This document shows, piece by piece, positions 8,120 through 18,809 of a stretch of DNA of 64,000 nucleotides; the first letter of the stretch is position 1, and each line of letters starts with the position of its first letter. The stretch is from positions 1,633,979-1,697,978 of the forward strand of contig ML996689.1 in NCBI GenBank assembly GCA_010356995.1. The letters run 5' to 3'. Below the pieces are notes generated by a model. The model saw only the letters and a list, made by a program, of their open reading frames with translations. It had not been told where the DNA came from and searched no databases. The DNA comes from Trichodelitschia bisporula (lineage: Eukaryota > Ascomycota > Dothideomycetes > Phaeotrichales > Phaeotrichaceae). A program made the translations under genes and the position numbers.

Positions 8120-8707
8120 CGTAGACTGAACTGTCGAGTGTACCATGTGGGCAACTCGTACTATATAGGAAATATGAAACAGGAGTGGTGTCGAGCCAAA
8201 GATACGATGAAACAAGACAACGGAGGTAAGCAATCCCGAGCACTAACGGATACCGGCTACAAAGATACCGAGCGCGAAGTGATACAGGAGCTTACAATAT
8301 CAGAAGGCTGTAACAAATGGGAATCCGTCTAACACTTATTTATTGGGCTGGTTCTGGAAAAAAATGAAAACCGATATTTGCTGGATGTTACACTGCGCGA
8401 TGAGGCATGTGAAAATGTGACCCGTTCGACGCCTGTACGATTGATAGGTCCTTTGAACGGCGAGGCTCGAGTACTATCACCACAAGAAGCTCGACATGTC
8501 AGGAAGTCGTAATTAGCAGGTTAGAATCGCCCTATCTCGCCTTACTGTACCCGATCGAGATACATGTACACCCATCCGTCCATCCGGATCCCACCTAACC
8601 CACAAATCCCATGCCGATCTCCCACATCGATCTCCCATGCCGATCCATCCACAGGTCATGGCAACCCACAACCGCCGAAATGCCACCCATCCATATGTCC
8701 ATCCGTT
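8120..8707. other. Distal end of the miniprotein array and 3' side of RTC4
   Basis: No gene seen. At about 8356-8392, AAATGAAAACCGATATTTGCTGGATG resembles the 3' flank of copy 1 (AAATAAAAATCGATATGTTGG), so a duplicated 3' end, or the remnant of another unit, lies here. From 8570 to 8700 there are short CCATGCCGATCTCCCA-type direct repeats close to the RTC4 stop. Confidence 0.4.
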
Positions 8708-10621
8708 CTAGAGATACCCATACTCATCATACGCTCTCCCCCCATCATCATCCTCGAGGACAACAACCTGGCCACTCTCTCTTCTAACCTCCGCAGCGCC
8801 CTCGTCCTCCCCATGCAGTAGCTCGCCCACCTCCGCGCTCTCAGCCATCATCTCGCGAGCCCGCTCCGCGTCCACCTTAAGGTCCTCCATGATGAGCAGC
8901 GTCGTCATCTCTGGCGCCAGGACCATCTGCACGTAGCCGGCAGGTCCCTGCGCAGCGATGACGCGACCCCGCATCTCGCGGATACGCGGCGCGAAGGCTT
9001 CCTCGAAGAAATCCATGCTGTGCAAGCGCAACCGTCAGCTCAAATCAACTCACACACACACTCGAAGAGCGTACGACGTACATGATCTGCATCCCCCGGC
9101 TCCCATAATACCCCATACTCAACCCCTCATCCTCCCCCCCCAGAATACTCTTAAGCAGACTCCTCGCCTTCCCCTGATCCACCGCGCTCTCCATTCTCCG
9201 ATGAAAATACATCTCCCCAGGATTATCCATCAGCTTCCCCATCTTCCTCTTCATCTTCTTCAATCTCCGCGGCAGCGCCTCAAAATCAATCTTCGGATAC
9301 CCGCGCTCGGCATAAATGACCTTCGCTTCGGCGGTCTTGTGCTGCGTACAAAACCGGCTTTGTTGGCGGTACGTCATGCGCGGATTCTCGAGCTTGTAGT
9401 CCGCAAGAGCTTGCTCGTCGACGGTAGCATGACAAATAGGGCACTGGTCCGCGCGCAGGGCCTCTATCTCATCGTCGGACAGCTCCGAGAGCTCCGAGGA
9501 GTCGTGCTCGAGAGCCGCCGCCGCTGCCTTCTGTTCGTCCGTCAGGGGCGGACCCAGCAGGGCGGTGAGGAGTTCGATTGTTTCGGCACCGCGAGGGACT
9601 TGGAAGGTCTGCTTTGGCTCATCTCGCTTTTTGATGAAGGTTTTCTTGGCTCTGCCGGCCTTGGACTTGGAATTGGGGATTTTCTCGGAGACTTTGGGCT
9701 TCGTTTGCTTATCGGATGCCTCGGGCGTGTCGCGCTTCGGGGCAGGTACTCCTGTCCATTTCGGGAGGTTCGTGGGCACGGATGGGGGGATTCTGAAACC
9801 GTTGAGTGTCTTGGTGGAGCGGAATTTGTACCCCAATTCAGTCGACGATCCGCTTGATTGATCCATCTCTGCAGCTGCTTCTGTCGAGATACTCTCCTGA
9901 GACTCCCCCTTGACTTGGGATGACGTAGGCACGTACGAATCGACACCACTGTAAACCGCTTTCGCTGCAAGAGTGTTAGCTGCATGAACAGATATCCAAC
10001 TGATGCAACCTTACACGCCATGGCCTTCGCCCGCTTAGTCGCTGGACCATCGGCGTGAATATTCGCAGCTGCGCGTCGCTTACTCTTGCCGAAGGTCTGG
10101 CCGACAAAAGACTGGCGAGTTGCGTCGAAGAGATCGTCTGTAGGGCTTGACTGCCCAGCTTTCTTGCCAGCCGTCTTGTCCGCTGCCTTGCCAGCAGTCT
10201 TGTCGGCCTTCTTGCCAGCAGCTTTGTCCTGCGCCTTCGCCTTCGTCTTCCGCGGCTTAGCAGCAACAACCTCTTCGTCCTCTTTATTACTCTCCGAATC
10301 AAGCACCACCACGGGAGCCTTGTTCGTGCCCCTTGCCGCGCGCGTGCTCCCCCGCTTCGCCTCCTGTGTCACCTTTTCGGGCCTGGGATCCGGCGGCGGG
10401 GTAGCCTTCTTGAACTGAGTGGCTGGAATGTTGGCGCGGGAGGGCAGGTCATCATCGGTGGAGAGCGGGTCGTCGTGGATGTCAGGAGAGGCCTTCTTGG
10501 GAGCTGGCTCGGGGGTGGTGGAGGTGGTGGGCAGGTGGTCGTCGTCCGTGGCGTAGGGTTTATTGCTGACCGTCCTGAGCAGCTTAGGGGGAGGATTTGA
10601 CTTGCTCAATTGGGTCACCAT
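8708..10621 (-). CDS. RTC4: RTC4-domain protein (restriction of telomere capping 4)
   Basis: A 599-residue probably nuclear protein. Exons are 10015-10621, 9082-9964 and 8708-9017, with 50-nt and 64-nt introns (GTAAGG..TTGCAG; GTACGT..GCACAG). Residues 1 to about 360 are disordered, with a Lys/Ala repeat (KAAGKKADKTAGKAADKTAGK) like a histone H1 tail. From about 375 comes a CPIC..C..H cluster (DQCPICHATVDEQ.. RFCTQHK) that could bind zinc, followed by the RTC4 signature: GYPKIDFEALPRRL, LLKSILGGE, SMGYYGSRGMQII, MDFFEEAF, GYVQMVLAPEMTTLLIMEDL. In yeast RTC4 was found in telomere-capping genetics; the biochemical role is unknown. Confidence 0.88.
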
Positions 10622-11067
10622 TGTAAGGTGAGCTTGCGGCTAGCGCCGCTGGTGTTTGTGTGAGATGCTATGCGATGGCGAGGTGTAGGCGTTGATGCGT
10701 GGGAGCTGCAGAGTTTGTGGGTATCGCAAATGTACAGTGCGGAGAGGAACGCAGAAGATGATGCGTCAATGAATTAACTAAGCGGCAAGAAGCAAACGAC
10801 GAGAAAATGACAATGGCGAAATGCGTACTGTAAATGTGGATGTGCAGTCTGGTGTTGTAGGAGAGTGGAGAAGGGTAGCGTGGGTGGGTTGGGGTTTGGG
10901 TCCCGGCGTAAGCTTGTCGGTGGTTTGGTCGCGAAGAGCTTCCGCAAAACGCCCAGGCCACGCGTCATCATATGATCACATGCTGATAGAAACACCACAA
11001 CCTCCACAAGCATAACCAGACGCGCGTAGCCAGCACTTTCCGACGATTGGCAGAGTCAAACGGAATA
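10622..11067. other. Intergenic between RTC4 promoter and RCL1 3' end
   Basis: 446 bp, both neighbours on the minus strand, so this is the RTC4 promoter plus the RCL1 terminator region. I see no gene and no clear motif. Confidence 0.5.
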
Positions 11068-12282
11068 TTAGGCCACCTTTCGGCCGACATTCCCTACTCC
11101 TCTACCCACAATGCTCACGATAATATCCTCCGATCCCTCTCCCGCATCCCGCAGCCCCCATCCGCTCAACCCAAACGTCTTAAAGTCCCTCGCCAGCTGC
11201 ACAATATCCTCGCTTCCCAACACATCCCGCCCAATCTGTATCCGTCCCACATCCTCCGACCCCATAGCCATGAGTGTAAGCGCCGTAAACGCTGCCACTA
11301 CATCCACACACCCGCCCTTCTCCACCGCCTCCAGCAGCTGAAATGCGCATTTCCGCCCGATATCCTCCGGCGGAACTCCACCCTCCACCGGCACCGCAAC
11401 ATCTGCCGAGAACCGCACCCCCGTAGACGTCTCCGCCACGAGACTGAGCCCAAACCCAACCCCCATCTTCCGCTTCGCCGCCGCATTATTCCTTTCAGGT
11501 GCAGGCACGAAGCCCGCTGCCGTATTCTCTGAAAATATACGCGTGTCCGGCACAAAGGGGTTGAGCACTCCACGCGCCGCCTCAATCATCCGCGCATTAT
11601 TCGCCCCCGACACACCCGTCGCGTATGCCACGCCGCGGATGCTCTTCACCCGCCCCGGGTTGAGCAAATGTACCGTCTTAGGCAAGCGCACCTGGTGTCC
11701 AAATATGAGCTGGACCTCGCCGGTACCGCCCTTTCCTCCCGGTCCCGGGTTTGACCGTTGTGTTGTGCGGATCTCGAGCTTGTTCATAATGCCGAATTGT
11801 TCGTAGATAGGGAGGATGGCCGTGCGCACCGTGTCGACGGAGACGTCGCCCGTGGGCGTGGCGGAGGTAATGACACCCGGTCCGGTGAAGAGCACATTGA
11901 CTGGGGACTTGGAGAACGGTGCGAGGAGACATAGCGGGAGGAGAAAGTAGCTCACGCCGCGCGTGCAACTCGCCGGAATCTCGTGACGCAGCACGCCGTC
12001 GATGCTTGCGCCGTGGCCAGCGGCGCTGCCGGTGATTAAGCCCGGCCTGTATGCCAGCGCCGTGCCGGTGTATGAGAATTCGATCTGCGAGCCATTCGTT
12101 ACGGCTTCGAGTAAGCGTAGAAAGGACACTTCGTATGGCGCGAGTCCTGGGTCTGTGACGGATGAGGAGCGGATTTTTGTGACGCGGATGGGACGGCCGG
12201 TCAGGGTAGAGAGGACGAGGCGTTCAACCAGATGGCGATGGCCCGTAAAGTGTAGGGCCGGAGGGGAGGATGTGTCAGCCAT
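11068..12282 (-). CDS. RCL1: RCL1, 18S rRNA processing factor
   Basis: An intronless 404-residue member of the RNA 3'-phosphate cyclase-like family acting in the nucleolus with the GTPase Bms1 in small-subunit pre-rRNA processing. Diagnostic segments: HLVERLVLSTLTGRPI at the start, PGLAPYEVSFLRLLEAVTNG, YFLLPLCLLAPFSK, IRGVAYATGVSGANNARM, and GFGLSLVAETSTGVRFSAD. It matches the Rcl1 branch better than true cyclase RtcA: the N-terminus and the GLSLVAET block are Rcl1-like and the cyclase catalytic-His region near the C-terminus is not conserved. An insert of about 15 residues (ERNNAAAKRKMG) lies before GLSLVAET. Confidence 0.93.
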   Translation of the reverse strand: MADTSSPPALHFTGHRHLVERLVLSTLTGRPIRVTKIRSSSVTDPGLAPYEVSFLRLLEAVTNGSQIEFSYTGTALAYRPGLITGSAAGHGASIDGVLRHEIPASCTRGVSYFLLPLCLLAPFSKSPVNVLFTGPGVITSATPTGDVSVDTVRTAILPIYEQFGIMNKLEIRTTQRSNPGPGGKGGTGEVQLIFGHQVRLPKTVHLLNPGRVKSIRGVAYATGVSGANNARMIEAARGVLNPFVPDTRIFSENTAAGFVPAPERNNAAAKRKMGVGFGLSLVAETSTGVRFSADVAVPVEGGVPPEDIGRKCAFQLLEAVEKGGCVDVVAAFTALTLMAMGSEDVGRIQIGRDVLGSEDIVQLARDFKTFGLSGWGLRDAGEGSEDIIVSIVGRGVGNVGRKVA

Positions 12283-12856
12283 GGTGATGGTGCAGAGAAT
12301 GGTGTATGATTTGACTCAATGTGGAGGCATCGTGGCAAGACTTGAAGTTCGAACTCATGCGGCTCGTTGCAGAAAAAACTTGCGCACAGACCAGGTTCCC
12401 CAGATCTCGTTCTCGCGCTAACTTTTTAGTGCCCATCTCTTAAAAGCATGAGATAGCGCAGATCACTTCGACATCTCAAGTAGGAGGGGACGACTGTGAT
12501 ACGATTGACGTTACAGTTCACGATTAGAAATTTCAACATAAATGATATTCTTTCATTCGTGTCAAATCAAGTTCCGATGGCCAGCGTTCTGAGACTGACC
12601 ACGCAACCTGGGTATCTCGGGTGTGCGGTAGACCACAAACTCCTCCATCCTGCGACTAGTTACAAACACCTCACCACCCCAATGTAAACGCCATCCATTC
12701 GATCCGAGAAGATACGCCATGCCATGCCAGACAAGTGCCCGCAACGCCAGATGCTAATGCCCTGACCATCAGAGCCCCATAAAACCGCCTAACGCCGTGT
12801 TCAGTCGAGGTAGAGAAATCAGCTTTTGTAAATGCAGGTTAAGAAGTAGAGAAGTA
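12283..12856. other. Intergenic: RCL1 promoter and TAF2 3' flank
   Basis: 574 bp, AT-rich in its middle (12480-12560). A TGACTCA heptamer at 12312-12318 lies 30 bp before the RCL1 ATG; with one such site expected every 8 kb or so, it may be chance. No gene seen. Confidence 0.4.
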
Positions 12857-15800
12857 TCACTTGTTCAGTTTGATTTTGAGCTTGAGCTTCCCAGGAGCCG
12901 GTGGTGCGCTTGAAGATGGAGCTGAGGGGCGCCCACCACTAGTAGGAGCAGGCTTAGAAGCGTTGGCCGACGGCCTACGTAGAATCGCTTCGACTTGTTC
13001 GAATTTTTTAGGGAAACGCAATTTAACGATTTTCCTGCGGGGAGATTTCGGAGGGCCGAAGCGTGGTGTTTGCGGTGAAAGCGACAGGAGTACCGGTCGG
13101 GTTGGGGGAGGAATCAGCAGGCCATTTCCGCTTATCGACGGGCGCGCTTCGCTGGTGGCTTTCGGGTTCCGGGCTTCGGTGAGGTCGCTCGCCGTCTTTT
13201 GGCGCTTGGTTTCGGGGAATTCGCCCTTGATGAAATCATTAGCCTCGCGGATTCGCTTGCGTTCGATTAAAGGTTCAGCCTCGGCGATAAGGCCGACAGT
13301 AGGTAACGAAAGGGCGGGTAGCGGTGTTGTACGGAATTTGTCGGTCCGAGTGAAACGGAGTTTCGCTTGACCCAGATGTTCGGCCTTCAAGTACCTCGGC
13401 AGTTTGAGTTTGACCGCCAGTTTGTTACGGGGTTTGTAAAGAAGCTGACAGAGATAGAGTATGTCCTTGAACTCGTCCATGCCAATGACTGGCGATCTAC
13501 ACCGTTGTTAGATCCGTTGTAGGTTTGTTGGTGGCTACATACCCCAAGGCTTCACGAATGGAGTCTTTTAGCGCCGAATTGTCGACCAGTTTCTTGCACA
13601 GCATGTCTTTTGCACCTTGAATCGAAGCAACCTTCGTAAGAGCCTCTTGTGCTGTCTCGGCCTCGTCGCCGACGATGACCAGATCGGCATCTGGATTGCT
13701 TTCCTTCGCCCCAGATCCACGATCAAGTGCGAGCATGCCGAGTGCCCGCTCGATGATTTTCCAGAGTTGGCTCCTCATGTACGGCGAAGGTTCACTGAAG
13801 TATGAGAAGATGAGGTAGTTTCGAAAAAGGTTGCGCGTGAAGAAGCCCAATCCGACCAAGCAACTGAAGGCCTCGAGACGGACGACATCCGAATTTCCGA
13901 GGGCCACGTACGGCATGAAAACCGCCCTCGGAATAGGCGCAACTTTGGCTTCGATAAGCTTCGCCAAAGCTCGCAACGCGGTAGTCGTGTAGCGGTTTTG
14001 GTAGGATGGAATCCATTCGTCAATCCGCCGGTACCGGTCAATCTCATTCATTGCGGCCTTGAGAAAGTCTGCTTCGGCAATTTCAGCATCAGCGTCCTCG
14101 AAGCCGAAGTTCATTTCCCCATGTGCGTCAGTAAGTGACTCCGCCAAACACGTAATCAAGACTGCAACGTAGGTGGCATCAGAGTACTGGATGCATCAGC
14201 ACTCAACTCCCAAGCTTCGAAGCTATACATACCTGATTATTCGAGTTGTCGTTGAACTTCAACTTCTCAAGGAAGAACCGCTTGATGCGGCTCGGGGTGC
14301 GTCCTCGCATATCACGCACCCGCGAAAGGGCCTTCGGAATGGCACACTGGATGAAGTACATCCTCCGGTCAGAAAAATCGTTGGACCGCGTCATGGGTGA
14401 GTCGGGGAAGCAGAAAAACTCCTGGAAGGCCTTTTCGAGATGGAAGAGTCCGATCCAGTCCAGCTCTTCAACAGCGCAGACAGACAAAGCCTCTATTGCC
14501 AGAATACGAATGCCATAATAATAGCGGCTGTCCATAAGCGTGCGCAGCAGGACGGTGGATATCTGTGGTGTCGGCTTTAGCCCCCTTAGGTACTGAATTG
14601 CCTGCGACAGTTAGCCATACGACCAGCACATCCCACGCCCGATCGACTGACCTCCATCTGGGCAACCACATCGGTATCCTGTTGGAGCTGTGAAGTGTAC
14701 ATGTACACAGGTTGCCCAAAGTGTATTCTACCGATCCATTCGAAGTCCGCGTCAACTCTGATCCACTCGTAAGACTCATTGTTCATGACTTCTTCATCCT
14801 CTTTTGACCAGTCGGCGAGCTTCCACTCTTGAACATCGGCTTCGGATTGCAGAACATCTCCGAGGCAATAGAGAAGCACTTCTTCTTGGGATTCGCCCGC
14901 CAAGTCAACACCTGCTGCGGCTGCCGCGCGCTCCTTTTGCAGTCGATTGCGCTTCAAGCGCTTGTACTTGGTATTGTACGGGATCTCGAATTTCTGTGTA
15001 GTCTCTTTGACATCGACAATATGTTCGTAAGGGGTACCGTCAGCCTCGTGTATGCGAATGGTAATTGGTCCCTAGACAGTCAGCAACCTTTCAGACTGTA
15101 ACATGGAAAGCTCACCGTAAACAAGGGCTGTATCGGGCCTGCGTACACAGCACGGTCTTCCTCCTTTGCTTCGCGCATGAAGATGTCCGGCTCCAGCCGC
15201 GTTCCGGGAGCCGAGTGCATGCCTTGCACTTGAGAAATTGTCATTTCGATGACCAGTTTCTTCTTGTTGAATCTCTGGGAGACATCAAAGATGGGGCATC
15301 CGGCTCCATACACCCACTGATTGAAGAAGGTTTCGAGCTTTGCATGCCCGACCTTGTCAGATGTACGGCGAAAATACTCGGTGTCCAGCTCATTCTTGTC
15401 AATCCTGCCCACCTGCGCATCGAGAAAAATCCGCCAGATGATCCTGTTCACGCCGTTACGGCCGCTCGCTTTGATAAGCCGCTGGTGGAGAATGAATAGA
15501 ATCAAAGGAGCCTTCAACTTCATGAATTCCAGCTCCGTGGCGTCGATACTGAGTGATGGGCCTAGGTCATAAACTGATGGTCTCTGGATATCCAGCTCAA
15601 CGACCCGGTTAGCATTCAGCTTTTGCCTGAACCGGTATTCATTCTTGCCACACAGTGTTTGCATGAAAGTATCCGCCATGAAGTATGATGCGGCAACGAT
15701 CAGCCAGTAATCTTGTGGAGTCTTCGGGATAATGTTGACACCAATCCATTGGCTGGCCACGGCATGCACCAGCTCACGAGTGGTCGGATAGATAGGATCC

Positions 15801-17063
15801 AACACACTCTCGGGATACAGCAGACGCGTGCTGCAGATAGACAAAGTTGCCGTATCGAAGACATCGCGGGGCAAGTCGTCCACGAAGCAGATCTTGTAGC
15901 TAGTGGATTCCGACTTGAACGGATAGGAGCCAAACTGTCGAATGAAGTGGTCGATGCACATAGGAAGAGGCATGCAGCAATTCCGGACTTCATCGGCTCG
16001 ACCCGGAAGGCAAAAGCCATGGACTCCCACAGCGTTCTGCCCGAGCATCTGGTCCTCTTCGCTTTCGCGAAACTCCGCCAGATCCACTTCTTCGAACGGT
16101 CCGACGACGAACCCAATGTGATGCGGCGCAACGGGTGTCGTGCAATGGAAGATGAACTTCCGCTTTGATTCACGGCCCGTAAAAGGAGCCTGTAAGCTGT
16201 CAGTAAGCGAAACGGTATGATGATAGTGACCTGACATCGCTGTCTTCCATCAAACCGGAGCCAATGACCGCCATCTCCAAGTTCTTCTCTTCCGGTGTGA
16301 GGTCTAGGTCACCATGACTCTCAACACCTTCGTTGCTGTGCACATTTGCGCCGTTGGAGTCCCCGTTGGTACGCTCGTTAGTGGCCTGCAGTCCGGGTTT
16401 CGTGATGTCTCCGAGCAATCGAGGACAAGTGATGGACAACCTCCAGGTGCACCGCGCATTGAGGGTTCCAACGCAAGGGAAGACAAAACATGGCGAGGTC
16501 TCAGGCAACGAAGACGTGTAAGTGTACACGTGAGGATATCGGAAGTCGTTTTCGCCCAGCCCAACCCAGTGCACGCCGTCACGGGAACCTTTGACCGAGT
16601 ATTCAATGCGCAGCGTCAGGGTCTTGAAGCCCGGAGAAGAGTCATCCTTCAGAGCCGCATTGGCAATCTCCATCGAGTCTGCGGCGCTTGCTTCCCGGAT
16701 GCGCACTTGCTTGGGAATCTGGATCTCCAGATCTTCAGTCTCCGCGTCTTCGAGCGATTTACGGAGGGAGTGGTATTGCTCAACACCGTAGCCATGATGA
16801 ATGGTAGCGTAATCGTAGGCATCAGTGTGCGTGAGGAGAGCGCTGTGTTTGTCGACGGTCACGCCGTGGACCTCGAGCTGGCGGCAGAATAGATTGATGG
16901 AACGGAGATCCTTTTTCATAGGCAAGATGACCATCTCAGTTGTGCCAGTGAGCCTCTGCGTGACGAAGTCCACCTCCAAGTCCACCTCTTGATGCAGCAC
17001 CTGAAAGCCGGGCGCCATCTGCGCAGGTTGCGCCTGATCCCCAGGCTCCACAATACCAGGCAT
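12857..17063 (-). CDS. TAF2: TAF2, TFIID subunit with inactive M1-aminopeptidase fold
   Basis: A 1,324-residue subunit of TFIID that helps recognise the initiator. Six exons: 16236-17063, 15116-16189, 14652-15071, 14233-14601, 13543-14186, 12857-13496; introns are 44-50 nt with GTCAGG, GTGAGC, GTCAGT, GTATGT and GTATGT donors. The N-terminus is the M1-peptidase-like region: VLHQEVDLEVDFVTQRLTG, the GVHWVG..PHVYTYTSS segment, PCFVFPCVGTLNARCTW, and SQWIGVNIIPKTPQDYW. The HExxH zinc site of true peptidases is absent, as known for TAF2. A helical HEAT-like part follows (DSRYYYGIRILAIEAL, SRIKRFFLEKLKFNDNSNN). The C-terminus is basic and disordered and ends LKLKIKLNK. Confidence 0.94.
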
Positions 17064-18033
17064 GGTGGAGGCAAGCCCGCTACCACGCGAAACGGCGCAA
17101 AATGTGGGAGCGCAGACTCATTTCCGGGAGTTTGCGAAGGGTTGTAGACGGGCGGTGGTTAAAGGTGCTCGAAGATTGGGTGAAGGATGCGGCGACAGAG
17201 CGCGTTGCGGAGAGTGGACTTGAAGGTCACGCTTTGGCGAGGGTTCGTACAGGCGCGGCGCGTTCGCTATTGAAGGAGTCGAGGTTGCGAGATAAAAAAC
17301 AGCAATGATCCTGTTCAGTTGGCGGTTGAGGTGCGGTTGTTTGGAGTTTGGAAGCGCATTCGGGGATGCACGTCTTCAGAGAACGGAGCCTGGAGGTTGC
17401 GCAGCTCCCGAAGTTTTTCCGGGACGCGCCTCGTTACCTCGTGGCGGAGCTCTAGGTGCCAAGACCGTTACACCATCAACCGTATCACAGCACACGCGAA
17501 AGCAAGAGCACTTGATCTCTCTCAGTCGTACTCATCGCATCTTTAACTACTCTACTCTCTTCTATTTGGGAACTTATGGGATGGCTTTCCCATAACTTGT
17601 CCCATCTTCTGTTTTCCCGATGTCATCCCAAGGCGTCCGAGTCAGTGACATCTTACACGGAGTGGTTCCGTCCCGATTGCACAAGTAGCAATAAGAGTGA
17701 GAGCAAGCGCAGATTACGAGTATTGCCTCCTCGTAGGTAGTTCAGTATTACAGTACGCACTCCCACAACAGAGTGGACTAGCCCTCTCGCTCGCTATCTC
17801 CTTCGACAAACCACAGCCTCTTCCACGGCATCGAGAGCGCTGGCATCAACATCAAAAGCAACCATGCAGACCACGGCCATGACCGAGCAACAAAACACCA
17901 GGATGAAAGAGGGAAACCAGCGAGAACGCTATGCGATGGGACCCTAGGAGAATGCAAGAGAAATATACAAGCTCGGCCTAGTTTGCAAGTTTTTGGAGAA
18001 CCCTATCCCTCGTACAACCCCACAATCATACTC
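17064..18033. other. Intergenic: TAF2 promoter and 3' flank of the DUF7707 gene
   Basis: 970 bp between two minus-strand genes. A C/T-rich, CA-rich stretch lies around 17460-17570. Short open frames on the plus strand here lack coding character. No gene or clear element seen. Confidence 0.45.
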
Positions 18034-18809
18034 TTACAAGAGAAGACCGAAGCCCGCGAAGATACCGGCAGCCACAACAGCCAAACCATACGTCTGACCG
18101 ATGCTGACAGCAGCAGCAGCGCTCTTGCTCCCAGACTTTGTGCCCGAGTTGGCGCCGCCGAAGGTACCGGCATCAGTGGCCGAAGCTGAGCTGTCACTGC
18201 CCGACCCAGCCTTGGTAGCCGTGGGGCTGATGCTTGAAGTGTTGACCCGGGTAGGGTGCTGGGCACCGCAGGGGTGGTTTTGGCTACATGCTGTCAGCAG
18301 CCTTCTATAAAGCTCATGGCCGTCCATAGGAATCGGAAGGCGAAACCCTGGGTATGGATTGCCTAAGCGGCATTTTCCGCGACGTACCGGCAGTCGGACG
18401 AGCAGGCGTTGTTTTGGCCGCAATTCTTCACGCACTGGGTGCCCCACTCCGTGCATTCGTAGTATGGGATCGTCTGCGAGTATTCCGTCATATTGGGCGT
18501 CTTGCCGCTTCCGCAAACACAGGTCCAGGCAAGAGTCTTGGGGTCACAGGTGTTGGAAATGGTTGTGGCGATGTTGGATTCTTGAAGGCAGAGGAGAGGG
18601 CACGACGAGCGTTGGTCGCGGCACCATGACTCTAAGTAGTGTTAGCAAAGCAATGACTATGTTCCCATCAGGCCTGATGAGCTCGTCGTGGGACTGAACG
18701 GAGGACTCATACCCCTCAGAGACGAAGACACTGTGCTGGGGTCGATGGTCTGGGAGTTGGCAAAGCCGGCGACGGCAAGGAAGAGCGACAGTGCAGCTGT
18801 TGAACGCAT
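18034..18809 (-). CDS. DUF7707-type secreted GPI-anchored Cys-rich protein
   Basis: A 196-residue cell-surface protein. Exons are 18713-18809, 18388-18631 and 18034-18283, with introns of 81 nt (GTATGA..CTTAG) and 104 nt (GTACGT..TGTAG). Signal peptide about 1-20 (MRSTAALSLFLAVAGFANSQ). The mature domain has the DUF7707 Cys pattern: WCRDQRSSCPLLC, NTCDPKTLAWTCVCGSGKTP, YSQTIPYYECTEWGTQC, NCGQNNACSSDCR, NHPCG. A Ser/Gly/Ala-rich stalk and a hydrophobic C-terminus (TYGLAVVAAGIFAGFGLLL) predict GPI anchoring. The family is common in filamentous ascomycetes; role in the wall or host contact is unproven. Confidence 0.85.

Noticed and set aside
11068-12282. RNA 3'-terminal phosphate cyclase RtcA as identity of this gene
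   Set aside because: N-terminal and GLSLVAET motifs and the missing cyclase catalytic-His region fit the Rcl1 branch instead.
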